Origin: Candidatus Paralachnospira avium
GTDB taxonomy: Bacteria > Bacillota > Clostridia > Lachnospirales > Lachnospiraceae
Reading direction: 5' to 3'
Length of the DNA: 42,108 bases
Assembly (NCBI GenBank): GCA_904420245.1
Contig: CAJFUL010000025.1
Span: 1-42,108 of the forward strand
In this document: positions 26,580 to 34,914 of the stretch, piece by piece
Position numbering within the stretch: position 1 is the stretch's first letter
How the letters are laid out: every line of letters begins with the position of its first letter
The notes under the pieces: generated by a model
What the model saw: the letters and a program-made list of their open reading frames with translations, nothing else
Told to the model about the DNA's origin: nothing
Database searches by the model: none
Position numbers and translations under genes: made by a program

Positions 26580-26709
26580 GAAAAAGAACTGGACGCCGGG
26601 TCCGAAGGAGGACAGAGCGGCATGAAACGGCTGATGGGGGCAGGCGGATCATCCCGTATCTTCAGACAGACTGGACGGCGGCCGCCATGACGATCAAAGG
26701 GGTATGAGT

Positions 26710-27834
26710 ATGGGGAAGTCGATCAGGGTTTATGAAGGAAACACAGTCCAGACCTACAGCCTTGAAAAGAGAGAACGTTTTTTGGCATCCGCTGTGCCGG
26801 GAGCCGATCATACGCTTTCTCAGGCGGACTGCCCGGGGCAGTGGGTCCGGTTTTATAAAAGCGGGAACGGCTGGAAGCTGGAGCACGGGGGAGAGCTTTT
26901 GGCCGGCGGAGTCCCTGCCGGGAACGGAGAAGTCCTTCCCGGCGCGATGTATGTATTGAACGGGCCGAAGCATATCGCGGTGCAGGTTGTGGAGGAAACG
27001 CTGCAATTTACCATGTCTCTGAAAGGGCTTTCTTCTTTTACGGTGGGAAGAAGTCCTTCCTGCGGGCTGGAGCTTCCGGACAGGCTGGTTTCCGGCACCC
27101 ACGCGGTATTGGAGCGCCGGGGAGAAAACTGGCATATACAGGATAGGAGTACCAACGGCACTTATGTCAACGGCGTGTGGACCAGGACGGAGGTCCTGTC
27201 CGGTCAGAGCTGGATCCTCATAGGAAGCTTTCGATTGGAGCTTTCGGGAGACAGCCTGGCTGTTTACGGAGGCGGAAAGCAGGCTGCGGACCATCTGGCA
27301 GGAACCGGCGGGCCGCAGAAAGAAGCGTCTCTCGGGAACAGTCCGTATCCTTTTTTTACCCGTTCTCCCCGACTGAGGCGCAGTTGTCCTTCCGGAGAGC
27401 TGGAGATCGAGTCGGCGCCTTCCATCGGTTCAAAGCCGGAGATCAACTGGGTCTCTGCTCTGCTCCCCAGTCTGGGGAGCGTAGCAGTGATGGCGCTCAT
27501 GATCGTCGTCATGGGGATGAGTCCCGTATATGGCGGACTGCGAGGCCCGCCTGAAGGAAGCGGCCGCATGTCAGAGAGAAGTGAAGCTGGAGGAAAATCC
27601 TTCTCCGGAGAAATGCGTATCCATGGCGCGGCAGCGGGACAGGAGCCTCTGGGGACGTCTGCCTTCAGAGGACGATTTTCTATGCCTGCGGGCAGGACTG
27701 GGGGAGGAGCCGCTCTGTATTTCTGTCAGGACGCCCCGTTTGAGCATGCTGGCGGAGGAGGATGCGCTCAGCAAAAGACCTGTGGAGCTGGCAAAGCGGT
27801 ATGCTGCCGTACCGGATGTGCCGGTCCTCTGTGA
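26710..27834 (+). CDS. essC: EssC N-terminal part: FHA domains and first TM helix, then frameshifted
   Basis: The first ~272 codons match the N-terminus of the FtsK/SpoIIIE-type secretion ATPase EssC. Residues 1-95 form a degenerate FHA-like domain. A clear FHA domain follows with TVGRSPSCG, SGTHAVLE and STNGTYVNG, the phosphothreonine-binding Arg, Ser, His and Asn pattern. Then come SGELEIESAPSIGSKPEINW and one membrane helix ending VVMGMSP. After about 27526 the frame no longer matches EssC: the last ~100 codons are Gly/Arg/Cys-rich read-through and the real sequence continues in the +1 frame from 27527. The ATG at 26710 fits AAAGGGG at 26696-26702. The product alone would be an FHA membrane anchor without ATPase. 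Confidence 0.85.
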   Translation: MGKSIRVYEGNTVQTYSLEKRERFLASAVPGADHTLSQADCPGQWVRFYKSGNGWKLEHGGELLAGGVPAGNGEVLPGAMYVLNGPKHIAVQVVEETLQFTMSLKGLSSFTVGRSPSCGLELPDRLVSGTHAVLERRGENWHIQDRSTNGTYVNGVWTRTEVLSGQSWILIGSFRLELSGDSLAVYGGGKQAADHLAGTGGPQKEASLGNSPYPFFTRSPRLRRSCPSGELEIESAPSIGSKPEINWVSALLPSLGSVAVMALMIVVMGMSPVYGGLRGPPEGSGRMSERSEAGGKSFSGEMRIHGAAAGQEPLGTSAFRGRFSMPAGRTGGGAALYFCQDAPFEHAGGGGCAQQKTCGAGKAVCCRTGCAGPL

Positions 27835-30800
27835 TCTGATGCGCTATCCCAGTCTTGGCGTTGCGGGAGGGCGGTCCGATGTGCTCCGGGCCGTACACGC
27901 CCTGGTGATCCAGGCGGCCGTCCATCACAGCTATGACGAGCTTAAGCTGGCCGTCTTGTTTCCGGAGCAGGAATGGGAAGAATGGAAATGGATGCGATGG
28001 CTCCCTCACACCTTTGACGATTCCCGTTCTGTGCGCTATATGATAAAGAATTCCTTTGAGGCGGCGGCTGTGCTGGACGGCCTGGAAAAGGAGCTGTCCC
28101 GCAGGGCTGCCCGGAAGCCGGTATGGGGGGAGCCGGAGCCGGCGCTTCCCCATTATCTGTTTATCGTGGCGGATCCCTCTCTTTTGAAGGGAAGGGCCCT
28201 GGCAGAATACCTTCTGAAAAACGATGCCGGACTGGGCGCAAGCTGCGTGATCCTGGGAAGCAGTCTGGCCCAGCTCCCCAAGGATGTGTCGCAGATCCTG
28301 GAGGTAAAGGGCAAAGAAGGATCGCTCTATACGAGGGCCCGGGCCGGAGAACGGAAAAGCTTCGTGCCGGATGCAGTGTCTTTGGAGGAGTGCGGGCGGT
28401 TTGCCAGAAGCCTGGCGCCTGTGCGGATTACCGGAAGCGGAAGGAAAAAGGAACTGCCCACCTTCATTTCTTTGCTGGACGGTTACCGGGTATCGAAGAT
28501 CGATCAGCTGGATCTGGGGGATTTCTGGAAGAACACGGCCTGCGAAAAAACGCTTGCCGTTCCCATCGGCGTGAGAGAAGACGGAAGCTCCTTTTACTTC
28601 GATATCCATGAGAAAGCCCACGGGCCCCACGGCCTGGTGGCCGGGACCACCAGAAGCGGAAAATCGGAGATGGCGCAGACCTGGATCATTTCCATGGCGC
28701 TGCAGTTTTCGCCGGAGGATGTGAATTTTATCCTGGTGGATTTTAAAGGGACCAGCCTTCTGAAGCCTTTCCGGGGGTTGCCTCATCTGGCGGGGAGTAT
28801 TTCCAATCTGGACCGGGATATCTGGAGGAATCTGCTGTCCCTGGACAGCGAGATGGAAAGGCGCCAGAGGCTTTTGGACCGGTACGGGGCCGGCGACATC
28901 ATCGGTTATCTCATGAGACGGCGCGGGGATCCGTCCATGGAGCCTATGCCGTATCTGATACTGGTTTTCGATGAGTTCGCGGAATTTAAGACCCAGTTTC
29001 CAGAATTTTCCAGGGTGCTGGATCATGTGTTTCGGGGAGGAGGCTCCCTGGGGATCTATTCGGTGCTGATGACCCAGAAGCCCTCCGGCGTGGTGACGGA
29101 CCAAATGAAGGCCAACGTCAACTTTTCCTGGTGTCTCAAGGTGCAGACCGAGGCCGACAGCCGGGAGGTGCTGGGAACAGGAGATGCCGCCTATATCCGG
29201 GTTCCGGGCCGCAGTTATGTAAAATGCGGCGACGGGACCTACCAGCAGATCCAGGCCTATTATTCGGGAGCTCCTTATAGCCCGGGCGGCGCAGGGAGCC
29301 GGGCGGCGGTCAGCGTGGTAAGCCTTACCGGCGAGAGAAAGCCTGTTAAGAATCAGAAAAAGAACACGGGAAGCAAGGTCACGCAGCTGGAAGCCGCAGT
29401 GCGGTATATTGCCGATTACTGCAGGCGGAAACAGATCCCCTCTGCCAGACAGATCTGGACGGAGAAGCTTCCCCGGAAGAAAGAGCTGTTTGAGCTGACC
29501 GGAGGATCCTGGAAAGGATGGAAAGAGGAGCAGGGCCCTGTTCAGGCAAGTCTGGGACTCATCGATGATCCGGCCCGCCAGAGCCAGAAAGTCCTGATCC
29601 ATGATTTTTGGGAAAAAGGGCATCTGATCCTCTATGGAATGCCCTTATCGGGAAGGACGACTTTTCTCCAGACTATGCTGGTATCTCTGGCGTGCCGCTA
29701 TACGCCGGACTGGGTACAGCTTTATCTGGTGGAATTCGGCGGTTATGGGATGCGCGCCATGGAGACGTTTCCTCATGTGGGGGCCGCGGCGGGAAGCGAC
29801 GAACCGGAGGAACTCGGAAAGATCGCGGCTCTTCTTGAGGAGGAGCTGGACCGCAGGAAGAAAGCGTTCCGCAGGCTGGGAGCTGGTTCTCTTTCGTCTT
29901 ACATAGAAGCGGGCGGTCAGGACGCTCCCACCTGGATCGTCCTGGCGGATGATCTGAACATGGCCAGGGAGAGCTGTCCGGACGTCTATGGGTGCATGGC
30001 GCGGGTGAGCCGGGAAGGCGCGGCTTATGGGATCTATCTGGCCTGTTCGGTGCTGGGGACGGAGAGCGGAAACTATCAGCTGACGCCCAATATCAAAACG
30101 GTCATCACGCTGCAGCAGGCAGACCGGCTGGATTATACGTCATTGGTGGGTCGCGCTGCAGAGGGGATCCCGGAGAGCTTCGTGGGGCGGGGACTGGTCA
30201 AGGGGCCGCTGGAATTCCAGACTGCCATTGCCTTTGCGGAGCTTTCCGATGGGAAGCGTACGGCGGCTCTCAGGAAAATGGCCGGCGAGATGTCTTCTGC
30301 CTGGAAGGGAGCGCGGCCAAAGGGGATCGCCGTTATGCCGGAAGAGATCCCTTACGGTTCTCTGGAGGGAACTCCCTTTATCCTGGGGCTTTCCTATGAT
30401 ACGGCGGAACCGGTCTGCCTGCCCGTGGAGGATACGGTCAGCCTGCTGCTGAGCGCGGGAGATGCGGAAAGCCCGCTTTTTGACAGTCTCCTCCGGCAGG
30501 CCCTGGAGATCTCGGAGGCAGAGGTGTTCCTGTATTCAGAAAATCGTTTCTGCCCGGCTCCATGCAGGACGTACAGAAGCGGCGCGGAGCTTGACGAGGC
30601 GGTGCTTCAGCTGGCCGGGGAGCTCCGCGGCAGGCAGGCGCGGAAAAGAAACGATCCGGAGGCAGTGTTTTCTCCCATCCTGATCTTCATCGACGGACTC
30701 AGGAAATGCCTGGACAGCGTCCAGCCGGATACCATATCCAGGCTGGAGGTGTTTATCCGTCTCGGAAAAGGACTGGGAGTCACCGTCCTGGCGTCGGATA

Positions 30801-31027
30801 CGGCTGAGGATACGGCGTACTGTTATTTCAGCAATGACATTCTGACGGCTACCATGCGGGAGGGAACGGTGATCCTGTGCGGAGGTTCTCCTGAGGCGCA
30901 CAGGATCACGGATACCATCGCGCTGAGGAAGAAGCATCCGGAGCCTTTCCGAAAGGACGACCTGGTTTTGACCGGAGACGGCGGGTTCCGTTTCATCCGG
31001 GCGATGGAGCTTCCGCGGGAGGGATAA
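27530..31027 (+). CDS. essC: EssC C-terminal part: three FtsK-like ATPase domains
   Basis: The motor half of a type VII secretion ATPase, 1165 codons from the ATG at 27530. It begins ADCEARLKEAAACQREV, which in intact EssC follows the second membrane helix. ATPase 1 has Walker A GTTRSGKS (residues 372-379) and Walker B LILVFDEF (Asp481). Domain 2 has a modified Walker A, GMPLSGRTT (703-711), and Walker B-like IVLADDLN. Domain 3 has no Walker A (VSLLLSAGDAESPLFDSL) and is probably a docking domain, as in other EssC proteins. The frame has a stop at 27518-27520, so it can be made only by re-initiation (weak GGGGATGAG upstream) or by a +1 shift between 27521 and 27530. As it stands it lacks both membrane helices. 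Confidence 0.88.
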   Translation: MADCEARLKEAAACQREVKLEENPSPEKCVSMARQRDRSLWGRLPSEDDFLCLRAGLGEEPLCISVRTPRLSMLAEEDALSKRPVELAKRYAAVPDVPVLCDLMRYPSLGVAGGRSDVLRAVHALVIQAAVHHSYDELKLAVLFPEQEWEEWKWMRWLPHTFDDSRSVRYMIKNSFEAAAVLDGLEKELSRRAARKPVWGEPEPALPHYLFIVADPSLLKGRALAEYLLKNDAGLGASCVILGSSLAQLPKDVSQILEVKGKEGSLYTRARAGERKSFVPDAVSLEECGRFARSLAPVRITGSGRKKELPTFISLLDGYRVSKIDQLDLGDFWKNTACEKTLAVPIGVREDGSSFYFDIHEKAHGPHGLVAGTTRSGKSEMAQTWIISMALQFSPEDVNFILVDFKGTSLLKPFRGLPHLAGSISNLDRDIWRNLLSLDSEMERRQRLLDRYGAGDIIGYLMRRRGDPSMEPMPYLILVFDEFAEFKTQFPEFSRVLDHVFRGGGSLGIYSVLMTQKPSGVVTDQMKANVNFSWCLKVQTEADSREVLGTGDAAYIRVPGRSYVKCGDGTYQQIQAYYSGAPYSPGGAGSRAAVSVVSLTGERKPVKNQKKNTGSKVTQLEAAVRYIADYCRRKQIPSARQIWTEKLPRKKELFELTGGSWKGWKEEQGPVQASLGLIDDPARQSQKVLIHDFWEKGHLILYGMPLSGRTTFLQTMLVSLACRYTPDWVQLYLVEFGGYGMRAMETFPHVGAAAGSDEPEELGKIAALLEEELDRRKKAFRRLGAGSLSSYIEAGGQDAPTWIVLADDLNMARESCPDVYGCMARVSREGAAYGIYLACSVLGTESGNYQLTPNIKTVITLQQADRLDYTSLVGRAAEGIPESFVGRGLVKGPLEFQTAIAFAELSDGKRTAALRKMAGEMSSAWKGARPKGIAVMPEEIPYGSLEGTPFILGLSYDTAEPVCLPVEDTVSLLLSAGDAESPLFDSLLRQALEISEAEVFLYSENRFCPAPCRTYRSGAELDEAVLQLAGELRGRQARKRNDPEAVFSPILIFIDGLRKCLDSVQPDTISRLEVFIRLGKGLGVTVLASDTAEDTAYCYFSNDILTATMREGTVILCGGSPEAHRITDTIALRKKHPEPFRKDDLVLTGDGGFRFIRAMELPREG

Positions 31028-31028
31028 G

Positions 31029-31436
31029 ATGGCGACCTATAAAGAGTATGATGAAGCGTTGAAAAAGCAGGAGGCGTGGAGGGAATGGTACAGAAGATGC
31101 GCCGTCTTTGACCAGCCTCTCACAGGTCCCGCCGTGGGAAACGGCGGAGACAATATGGTCTCGTATCTGGAAAGGGCCTATGAAAGGATCAAAAACGGCG
31201 GCGTCTGGTATGGAGAGGACGCCCTGTCCTGCGCCGGGCTGATCTGGGAGATCCGCAATGAAACGGTAGCTCTCAACAACCGGCTGACGGAGATCCGAAA
31301 GGCCATGATGGAATACTGCGACGCGCAGCGCTATGAATGGCAGCGGAAGGCGGAACAATACCGTAGAGAGCTGGATCTTCTGGGAAATGGAGAGGCGTTC
31401 ATCCGCGGCGGCATATTGGGGGATCTGAAAAGATAA
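31029..31436 (+). CDS. Unrecognised helical protein of the type VII-like locus
   Basis: The 135-residue product is not recognised. It is highly charged and probably all-helical (EALKKQEAWREWYRRC; a long helix around residues 75-120, MMEYCDAQRYEWQRKAEQYRREL), with a GGVWYGEDAL turn between helices. The size and helix-turn-helix layout loosely recall WXG100-like proteins, but the motif is not canonical. It starts one base after the EssC stop, behind GGGAGGG, and its TAATG stop/start overlaps the next gene. It is therefore part of the operon, perhaps a substrate, chaperone or EssC partner; that is inference. Confidence 0.75.
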   Translation: MATYKEYDEALKKQEAWREWYRRCAVFDQPLTGPAVGNGGDNMVSYLERAYERIKNGGVWYGEDALSCAGLIWEIRNETVALNNRLTEIRKAMMEYCDAQRYEWQRKAEQYRRELDLLGNGEAFIRGGILGDLKR

Positions 31437-31951
31437 TGAGAGGGAAGTCCTATATACTGAGCGAAAATGGCTTCCGGCAGCTCCTTTCGCTGTTGGGGAG
31501 CGAGGGAAAATGGCTTCTGCCGAAGCCGCTTTCCAAGTCCGCCGCGGATTTTCTGCGCGCCAGGGACGAATGGATGAGAAAGGGGTATGCCCAGCTGGAT
31601 TTTGACGGAAAGCTGTATCCGGACCGGGGCTTTGCCAGGACTTATCATAACATCACGGAGGCGAGGGCCGCGCAGAGATATGAGAGCCCGGAAGAGACGG
31701 TTTACCAGCTCCGTGGACCTGTGGATCTTTTGCGGATCCGTTCTGTGAAGGAGGGGTGGGAGCTGGCTTTGCGCCCTCCTCTGGACGGGCTTTTCTGGGC
31801 CGCAGAGCTTAAGGAGAAGGAAAAGGGAAGGCTTATGACCGTGACTGTCCGGGACGGCGAAGAGAAAGTCATGGAGACAAGCCTTTCCGAAGAGGAAAGG
31901 CTGCCGGAGGCTTTGATCGGCCATATGGCGCTGTTTTTTGGGGAGGAATGA
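31436..31951 (+). CDS. Unrecognised 171-residue protein of the type VII-like locus
   Basis: No family recognised. The N-terminus (YILSENGFRQLLSLLG) is followed by SADFLRARDEWMRKG-like helices, and the C-terminal half looks mixed with β-strands (VYQLRGPVDLLRIR, ELALRPPLDGLFWAAEL, RLMTVTVRDGEEKV). No signal peptide or membrane helix is seen, so it should be cytoplasmic. It overlaps the genes on both sides by 1-4 bases, which indicates tight coupling. A chaperone role like that of EspG for ESX substrates would fit the position, but I cannot show homology. Confidence 0.75.
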   Translation: MRGKSYILSENGFRQLLSLLGSEGKWLLPKPLSKSAADFLRARDEWMRKGYAQLDFDGKLYPDRGFARTYHNITEARAAQRYESPEETVYQLRGPVDLLRIRSVKEGWELALRPPLDGLFWAAELKEKEKGRLMTVTVRDGEEKVMETSLSEEERLPEALIGHMALFFGEE

Positions 31952-31953
31952 GT

Positions 31954-32220
31954 ATGCCGGAGACTGTGATCGTGACAGTTCGTTTCAGAGGAAAGGAACA
32001 GGATCTGGAAATCCCGTTTGAACGTCCCATTTCAGAATGGGAGGAGGAAGCGTTGGACAGCTTTGGCGAAGCGGCGGAGGGCGGCGGCATGCTCTGGCGC
32101 TGGGAGGGCAGGAGCCTTTCCGGTCAATATTCCTTCTGCCAGTACGGGATCCTGGATGGAGCCCTTCTGGAGCTTGATCTGGATCCGCGGGGAGGTGAGC
32201 GGAGTGAAAAACGTCTATGA
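31954..32220 (+). CDS. YukD/EsaB-like ubiquitin-fold protein
   Basis: Small protein of 88 residues with the pattern of the YukD/EsaB family, ubiquitin-like cytoplasmic components of Firmicutes type VII secretion. It begins TVIVTVRFRGKEQDLEIPF (two β-strands), has a helix near EWEEEALDSFGEA, and ends with MLWRWEGRSLSGQYSF and YGILDGALLELDL, the usual last strands. The ATG at 31954 is better placed after GGGGAGG than the ATG at 31948, which overlaps the previous stop. Its 3' end overlaps the next gene by 17 bases. Confidence 0.75.
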   Translation: MPETVIVTVRFRGKEQDLEIPFERPISEWEEEALDSFGEAAEGGGMLWRWEGRSLSGQYSFCQYGILDGALLELDLDPRGGERSEKRL

Positions 32221-33688
32221 TGCCGGAGGCTGTCAGGAGCTTTTACGGATGATCCGGACGGCGGACGACTACTGCGGACAGATCTGCCGGCAGCTGGAGA
32301 ACAATGAGGAGATCGGCCAGGTGCGCACGGTCTGCGATATCCATTGGCTCATGGATGAATACGAGGGGCGGCTCCGGGCTCATAAGCGCCGTCTTGAGAG
32401 CTTATACGCGAACATGAAGACGCATTTTGAACAGCTGGACGAGGCGGCGGCCAGGGGAAATACAGCTTTTGGCGATGAAGGGACGGACTGGGGAGAGTGG
32501 GATATAGGGACCGCGGCCGCGGCCGTCAGCTATTCCGGATATGCCAGCTGGGATTTTGCCCAGTCCGGACAGAGCCTTTCCGAAGATTTCAACGATCTGG
32601 ACGGCTTTTTTCATACGTCTGCCTATAAGAGGGCGTGGGAGATGACTGGCATCAGCGAATGGGCCAATACGGACCTCTATCTTCAGTTTTTTGCCGGGAA
32701 GGGAGCGGGAGCGCTGGACGCCCTTTTCGGTACGGAGCTGTCGGGGCAGGTGTCGGATTACGCGGACAAATATGTGGATGAGCTTTTGGAAAGCGCCCTC
32801 GCGGATATTTTGGAGAATCTTCCGGACGTCAAGCCGGAATGGGATATTTCAGGGCTTACCGACACCGTCAGCAGCCTCAGCGGCATCGACGATCTGGACA
32901 AGTGGGCCAAGCAGCTGGCCTCCTTCCTGAAAAAATGCGCGGAGGACGGGATGACGTCCGAGGAGATCCTGGATTCCGCCGATGCGTGGGAGCTGATCCA
33001 GAATTTATCCTATGAGGAGCGCAAGGTCTTTCGTGAAATGTTCAAGAAGGTCTATGAGGCCGGCAAGCTGTCCGGAAAGATCTCCGATGCAGTGGACGCG
33101 GCCGGGATCATCGACGACTGCGTCGAGGTACTGGTCCACTGTCTCAATGACTATTCCGGACAGGTCGCCTATCTGGAGGCCATGGAGAATGGGATCCTGG
33201 CAGCCGGTTTTCCGGATGGTCCGGTGACGGCGAAGCTCCAGGAGATGAAGCGGATCTATCAGTCGGATTTTTTGAAGGCGATGGATGTGCTGGGCGGTTA
33301 TGCCTGGGGCGAGGCGGTGGGGGCCGGAAAGAAAACGCTGCTAGACGCCGTTTCCGGCAGTATTCCCATCGTCAAGAGTGTGGATTTCGGCCTGAAGGTC
33401 GTCGATACGGCGGCGGATATCGCCTTTGCGGATGAGATCAAGGCGGTCAAGGGTTTGAGCGGCCTGCGCCAGTATGACTACGCGCTGACAAAAAGCTATC
33501 AGAGGTACGAGGCGCTCATGGAGGCGGGGACCGCCACAGACGCGGATATGCGGGAGGCCGATAAGCTCTTTCGGATCCTGAAGGCCACAAAGGCGAAGGA
33601 ATACGAATATACGATGGATCTGTGCGAGGATACGGATCTGACCAGGTATGAATATTATAAGGCGAAATACAGCCGGCTTACTTCATGA
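32204..33688 (+). CDS. Large unknown helical protein upstream of the WXG100 gene
   Basis: Product of 494 residues, not recognised. The first ~100 residues are charged helices (QELLRMIRTADDYCGQICRQLEN ... RLRAHKRRLESLYANMKTHF), reminiscent of the N-terminal helical hairpin of LXG proteins exported by type VII systems, though no clear LxG motif is visible. The middle is also helical, acidic and rich in DD/LD. The C-terminal part has a more hydrophobic stretch (SGSIPIVKSVDFGLKVVDTA). No signal peptide or Cys/His metal motif is seen. The GTG at 32204 is chosen because GGAGGTGA lies 5 bases before it. Its position suggests a secreted substrate or a structural component; both are inference. Confidence 0.75.
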   Translation: MKNVYDAGGCQELLRMIRTADDYCGQICRQLENNEEIGQVRTVCDIHWLMDEYEGRLRAHKRRLESLYANMKTHFEQLDEAAARGNTAFGDEGTDWGEWDIGTAAAAVSYSGYASWDFAQSGQSLSEDFNDLDGFFHTSAYKRAWEMTGISEWANTDLYLQFFAGKGAGALDALFGTELSGQVSDYADKYVDELLESALADILENLPDVKPEWDISGLTDTVSSLSGIDDLDKWAKQLASFLKKCAEDGMTSEEILDSADAWELIQNLSYEERKVFREMFKKVYEAGKLSGKISDAVDAAGIIDDCVEVLVHCLNDYSGQVAYLEAMENGILAAGFPDGPVTAKLQEMKRIYQSDFLKAMDVLGGYAWGEAVGAGKKTLLDAVSGSIPIVKSVDFGLKVVDTAADIAFADEIKAVKGLSGLRQYDYALTKSYQRYEALMEAGTATDADMREADKLFRILKATKAKEYEYTMDLCEDTDLTRYEYYKAKYSRLTS

Positions 33689-33756
33689 GCGTTTTCCGGA
33701 AATGGGGCGGGCGCCGGCTTGTTTTGGATATATTTTAATAAGAAATGGAGGAAAAC

Positions 33757-34059
33757 ATGATGTCATCAAGAAGCAGTGTGGATCCTGCGGCTCTCCGCAG
33801 CTCAGCCGATCAGGTAAGGAATATCGCCAACGCCCTGCAGTCTGAACTGAACAGCCTGCAGAGTATTGTCAGGACGACGGCAGACGCCTGGGAGGGCGCG
33901 GCCAAGCAGACCTTTGAGGAAGCCTTTCAGACAAAATACAAAAAGTACCTGACAGACATCATCACGTCCCTTGGAAATTACGCCTCCGCCATGACGGCCT
34001 ATGCCAATGAGGAGGAGGAGACGGTGAACAGGGGAGCCCAGAGGTTCAACAGTTTGTAG
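33757..34059 (+). CDS. WXG100 family protein (ESAT-6/EsxA-like)
   Basis: The 100-residue product has the WXG100 signature: Trp45-Glu-Gly47 in DAWEGAAKQTFEEAF between two predicted helices, the first rich in Ala/Ser/Leu (LRSSADQVRNIANALQSEL). Such proteins form helical-hairpin dimers, are exported by EssC-type machines and can activate the ATPase. GGAGG at 33747-33751 places the start at 33757 or the next ATG at 33760; the ATG at 33745 precedes the ribosome site and is rejected. The C-terminus NEEEETVNRGAQRFNSL has no obvious YxxxD/E export signal. Confidence 0.92.
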   Translation: MMSSRSSVDPAALRSSADQVRNIANALQSELNSLQSIVRTTADAWEGAAKQTFEEAFQTKYKKYLTDIITSLGNYASAMTAYANEEEETVNRGAQRFNSL

Positions 34060-34090
34060 GAACCGGACAAAGCTGCGGGAGGGGGAGGAT

Positions 34091-34864
34091 ATGAAGGTAT
34101 CCTACGGGCTTTGTTCCGATGCGGGAAAGCTTCGCGCCAATAATGAAGACAACTTTTACGTGGAAGGGCAGATCCGGGAGCACGTAGAGACTTTATCCGT
34201 TTTTTTAAGGGGAACGGCGAAGCCCGGTCCTTTTCTGGCGGCAGTCTGCGACGGTATGGGAGGAGAAGAAAGGGGAGAGGAAGCTTCTCTGCTGGCGGTC
34301 CGGTCCCTGTGTCCGTCCCGGCTGGAGCAGGTCCGTGAGACGGCGGTGGCAAGCGTCCGTCTTGCCAATGAGCGGATCTGCGGCGAGATACGCAGCCAGG
34401 AAGGAAAACGGATGGGCTCTACGCTGTCTGCCTTATATGTGGACGAGGAGCAGGCCATGGTCTGCCACGTAGGCGACAGCCGGATCTACCTGTACCGCCG
34501 GGGAGAGCTTTTGCAGCTTACCCTTGACCAGACGAGAGCGGCCGGACTTGTACGGATGGGAGTCCTGACAGAAGCCCAGGCCAGGCAGCATCCGGGCCGT
34601 CACGAGCTGACGCAGTATCTGGGGATCTTTGAAGAGGAAATGATCCTGGAGCCTCAGATGGAAGGACCGCTGTCCCTTGAGGATGGAGACTGTTTTCTGC
34701 TGTGCAGCGACGGCCTGACCGATATGGTTTCCGATGAGACCATAGCGGCCTGTCTGAAGGGATTCGGCTCAGCCGCGCAGAAGGCAAAAAAGCTGGTCCG
34801 TCTGGCGCTTAAAGAGGGAGGACGGGACAATGTGACCGTTCTCGTGATCCGGATCCAAAAATGA
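34091..34864 (+). CDS. PP2C-family Ser/Thr protein phosphatase
   Basis: Metal-dependent phosphatase of 257 residues. The PP2C motifs are complete and in order: SDAGKLRANNEDNFY, CDGMGGEERGEEAS, STLSALYV, HVGDSRIYLYR, LLCSDGLTDMVSDE and GGRDNVTVLVI. The conserved Asp residues for the Mn/Mg pair are present. No membrane segment is seen. It lies between the WXG100 gene and the Ser/Thr kinase, so it most likely reverses that kinase, possibly controlling binding by the EssC FHA domain. Confidence 0.93.
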   Translation: MKVSYGLCSDAGKLRANNEDNFYVEGQIREHVETLSVFLRGTAKPGPFLAAVCDGMGGEERGEEASLLAVRSLCPSRLEQVRETAVASVRLANERICGEIRSQEGKRMGSTLSALYVDEEQAMVCHVGDSRIYLYRRGELLQLTLDQTRAAGLVRMGVLTEAQARQHPGRHELTQYLGIFEEEMILEPQMEGPLSLEDGDCFLLCSDGLTDMVSDETIAACLKGFGSAAQKAKKLVRLALKEGGRDNVTVLVIRIQK

Positions 34865-34914
34865 CTGGTTTCCCGGGGAAAGCCGGCAGAATGTAAATAA
34901 GAGCAGGAGTGAGT

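Noticed and set aside
26622-26703. Tiny frames (22 and 6 codons) just before essC, one with a GGAGG site
   Set aside because: Too short and without recognisable content; the coupling to essC is possible, but I cannot separate it from chance.
27521-27530. Programmed +1 frameshift joining the essC halves at CCC
   Set aside because: A slip at CCC-G would join the frames, but the second membrane helix would still be missing, so a deletion explains the data better. Kept only as an alternative in the finding.
27680-29623. A 647-codon minus-strand frame opposite essC
   Set aside because: Antisense to clear FtsK ATPase motifs; no recognisable domain or start signal.
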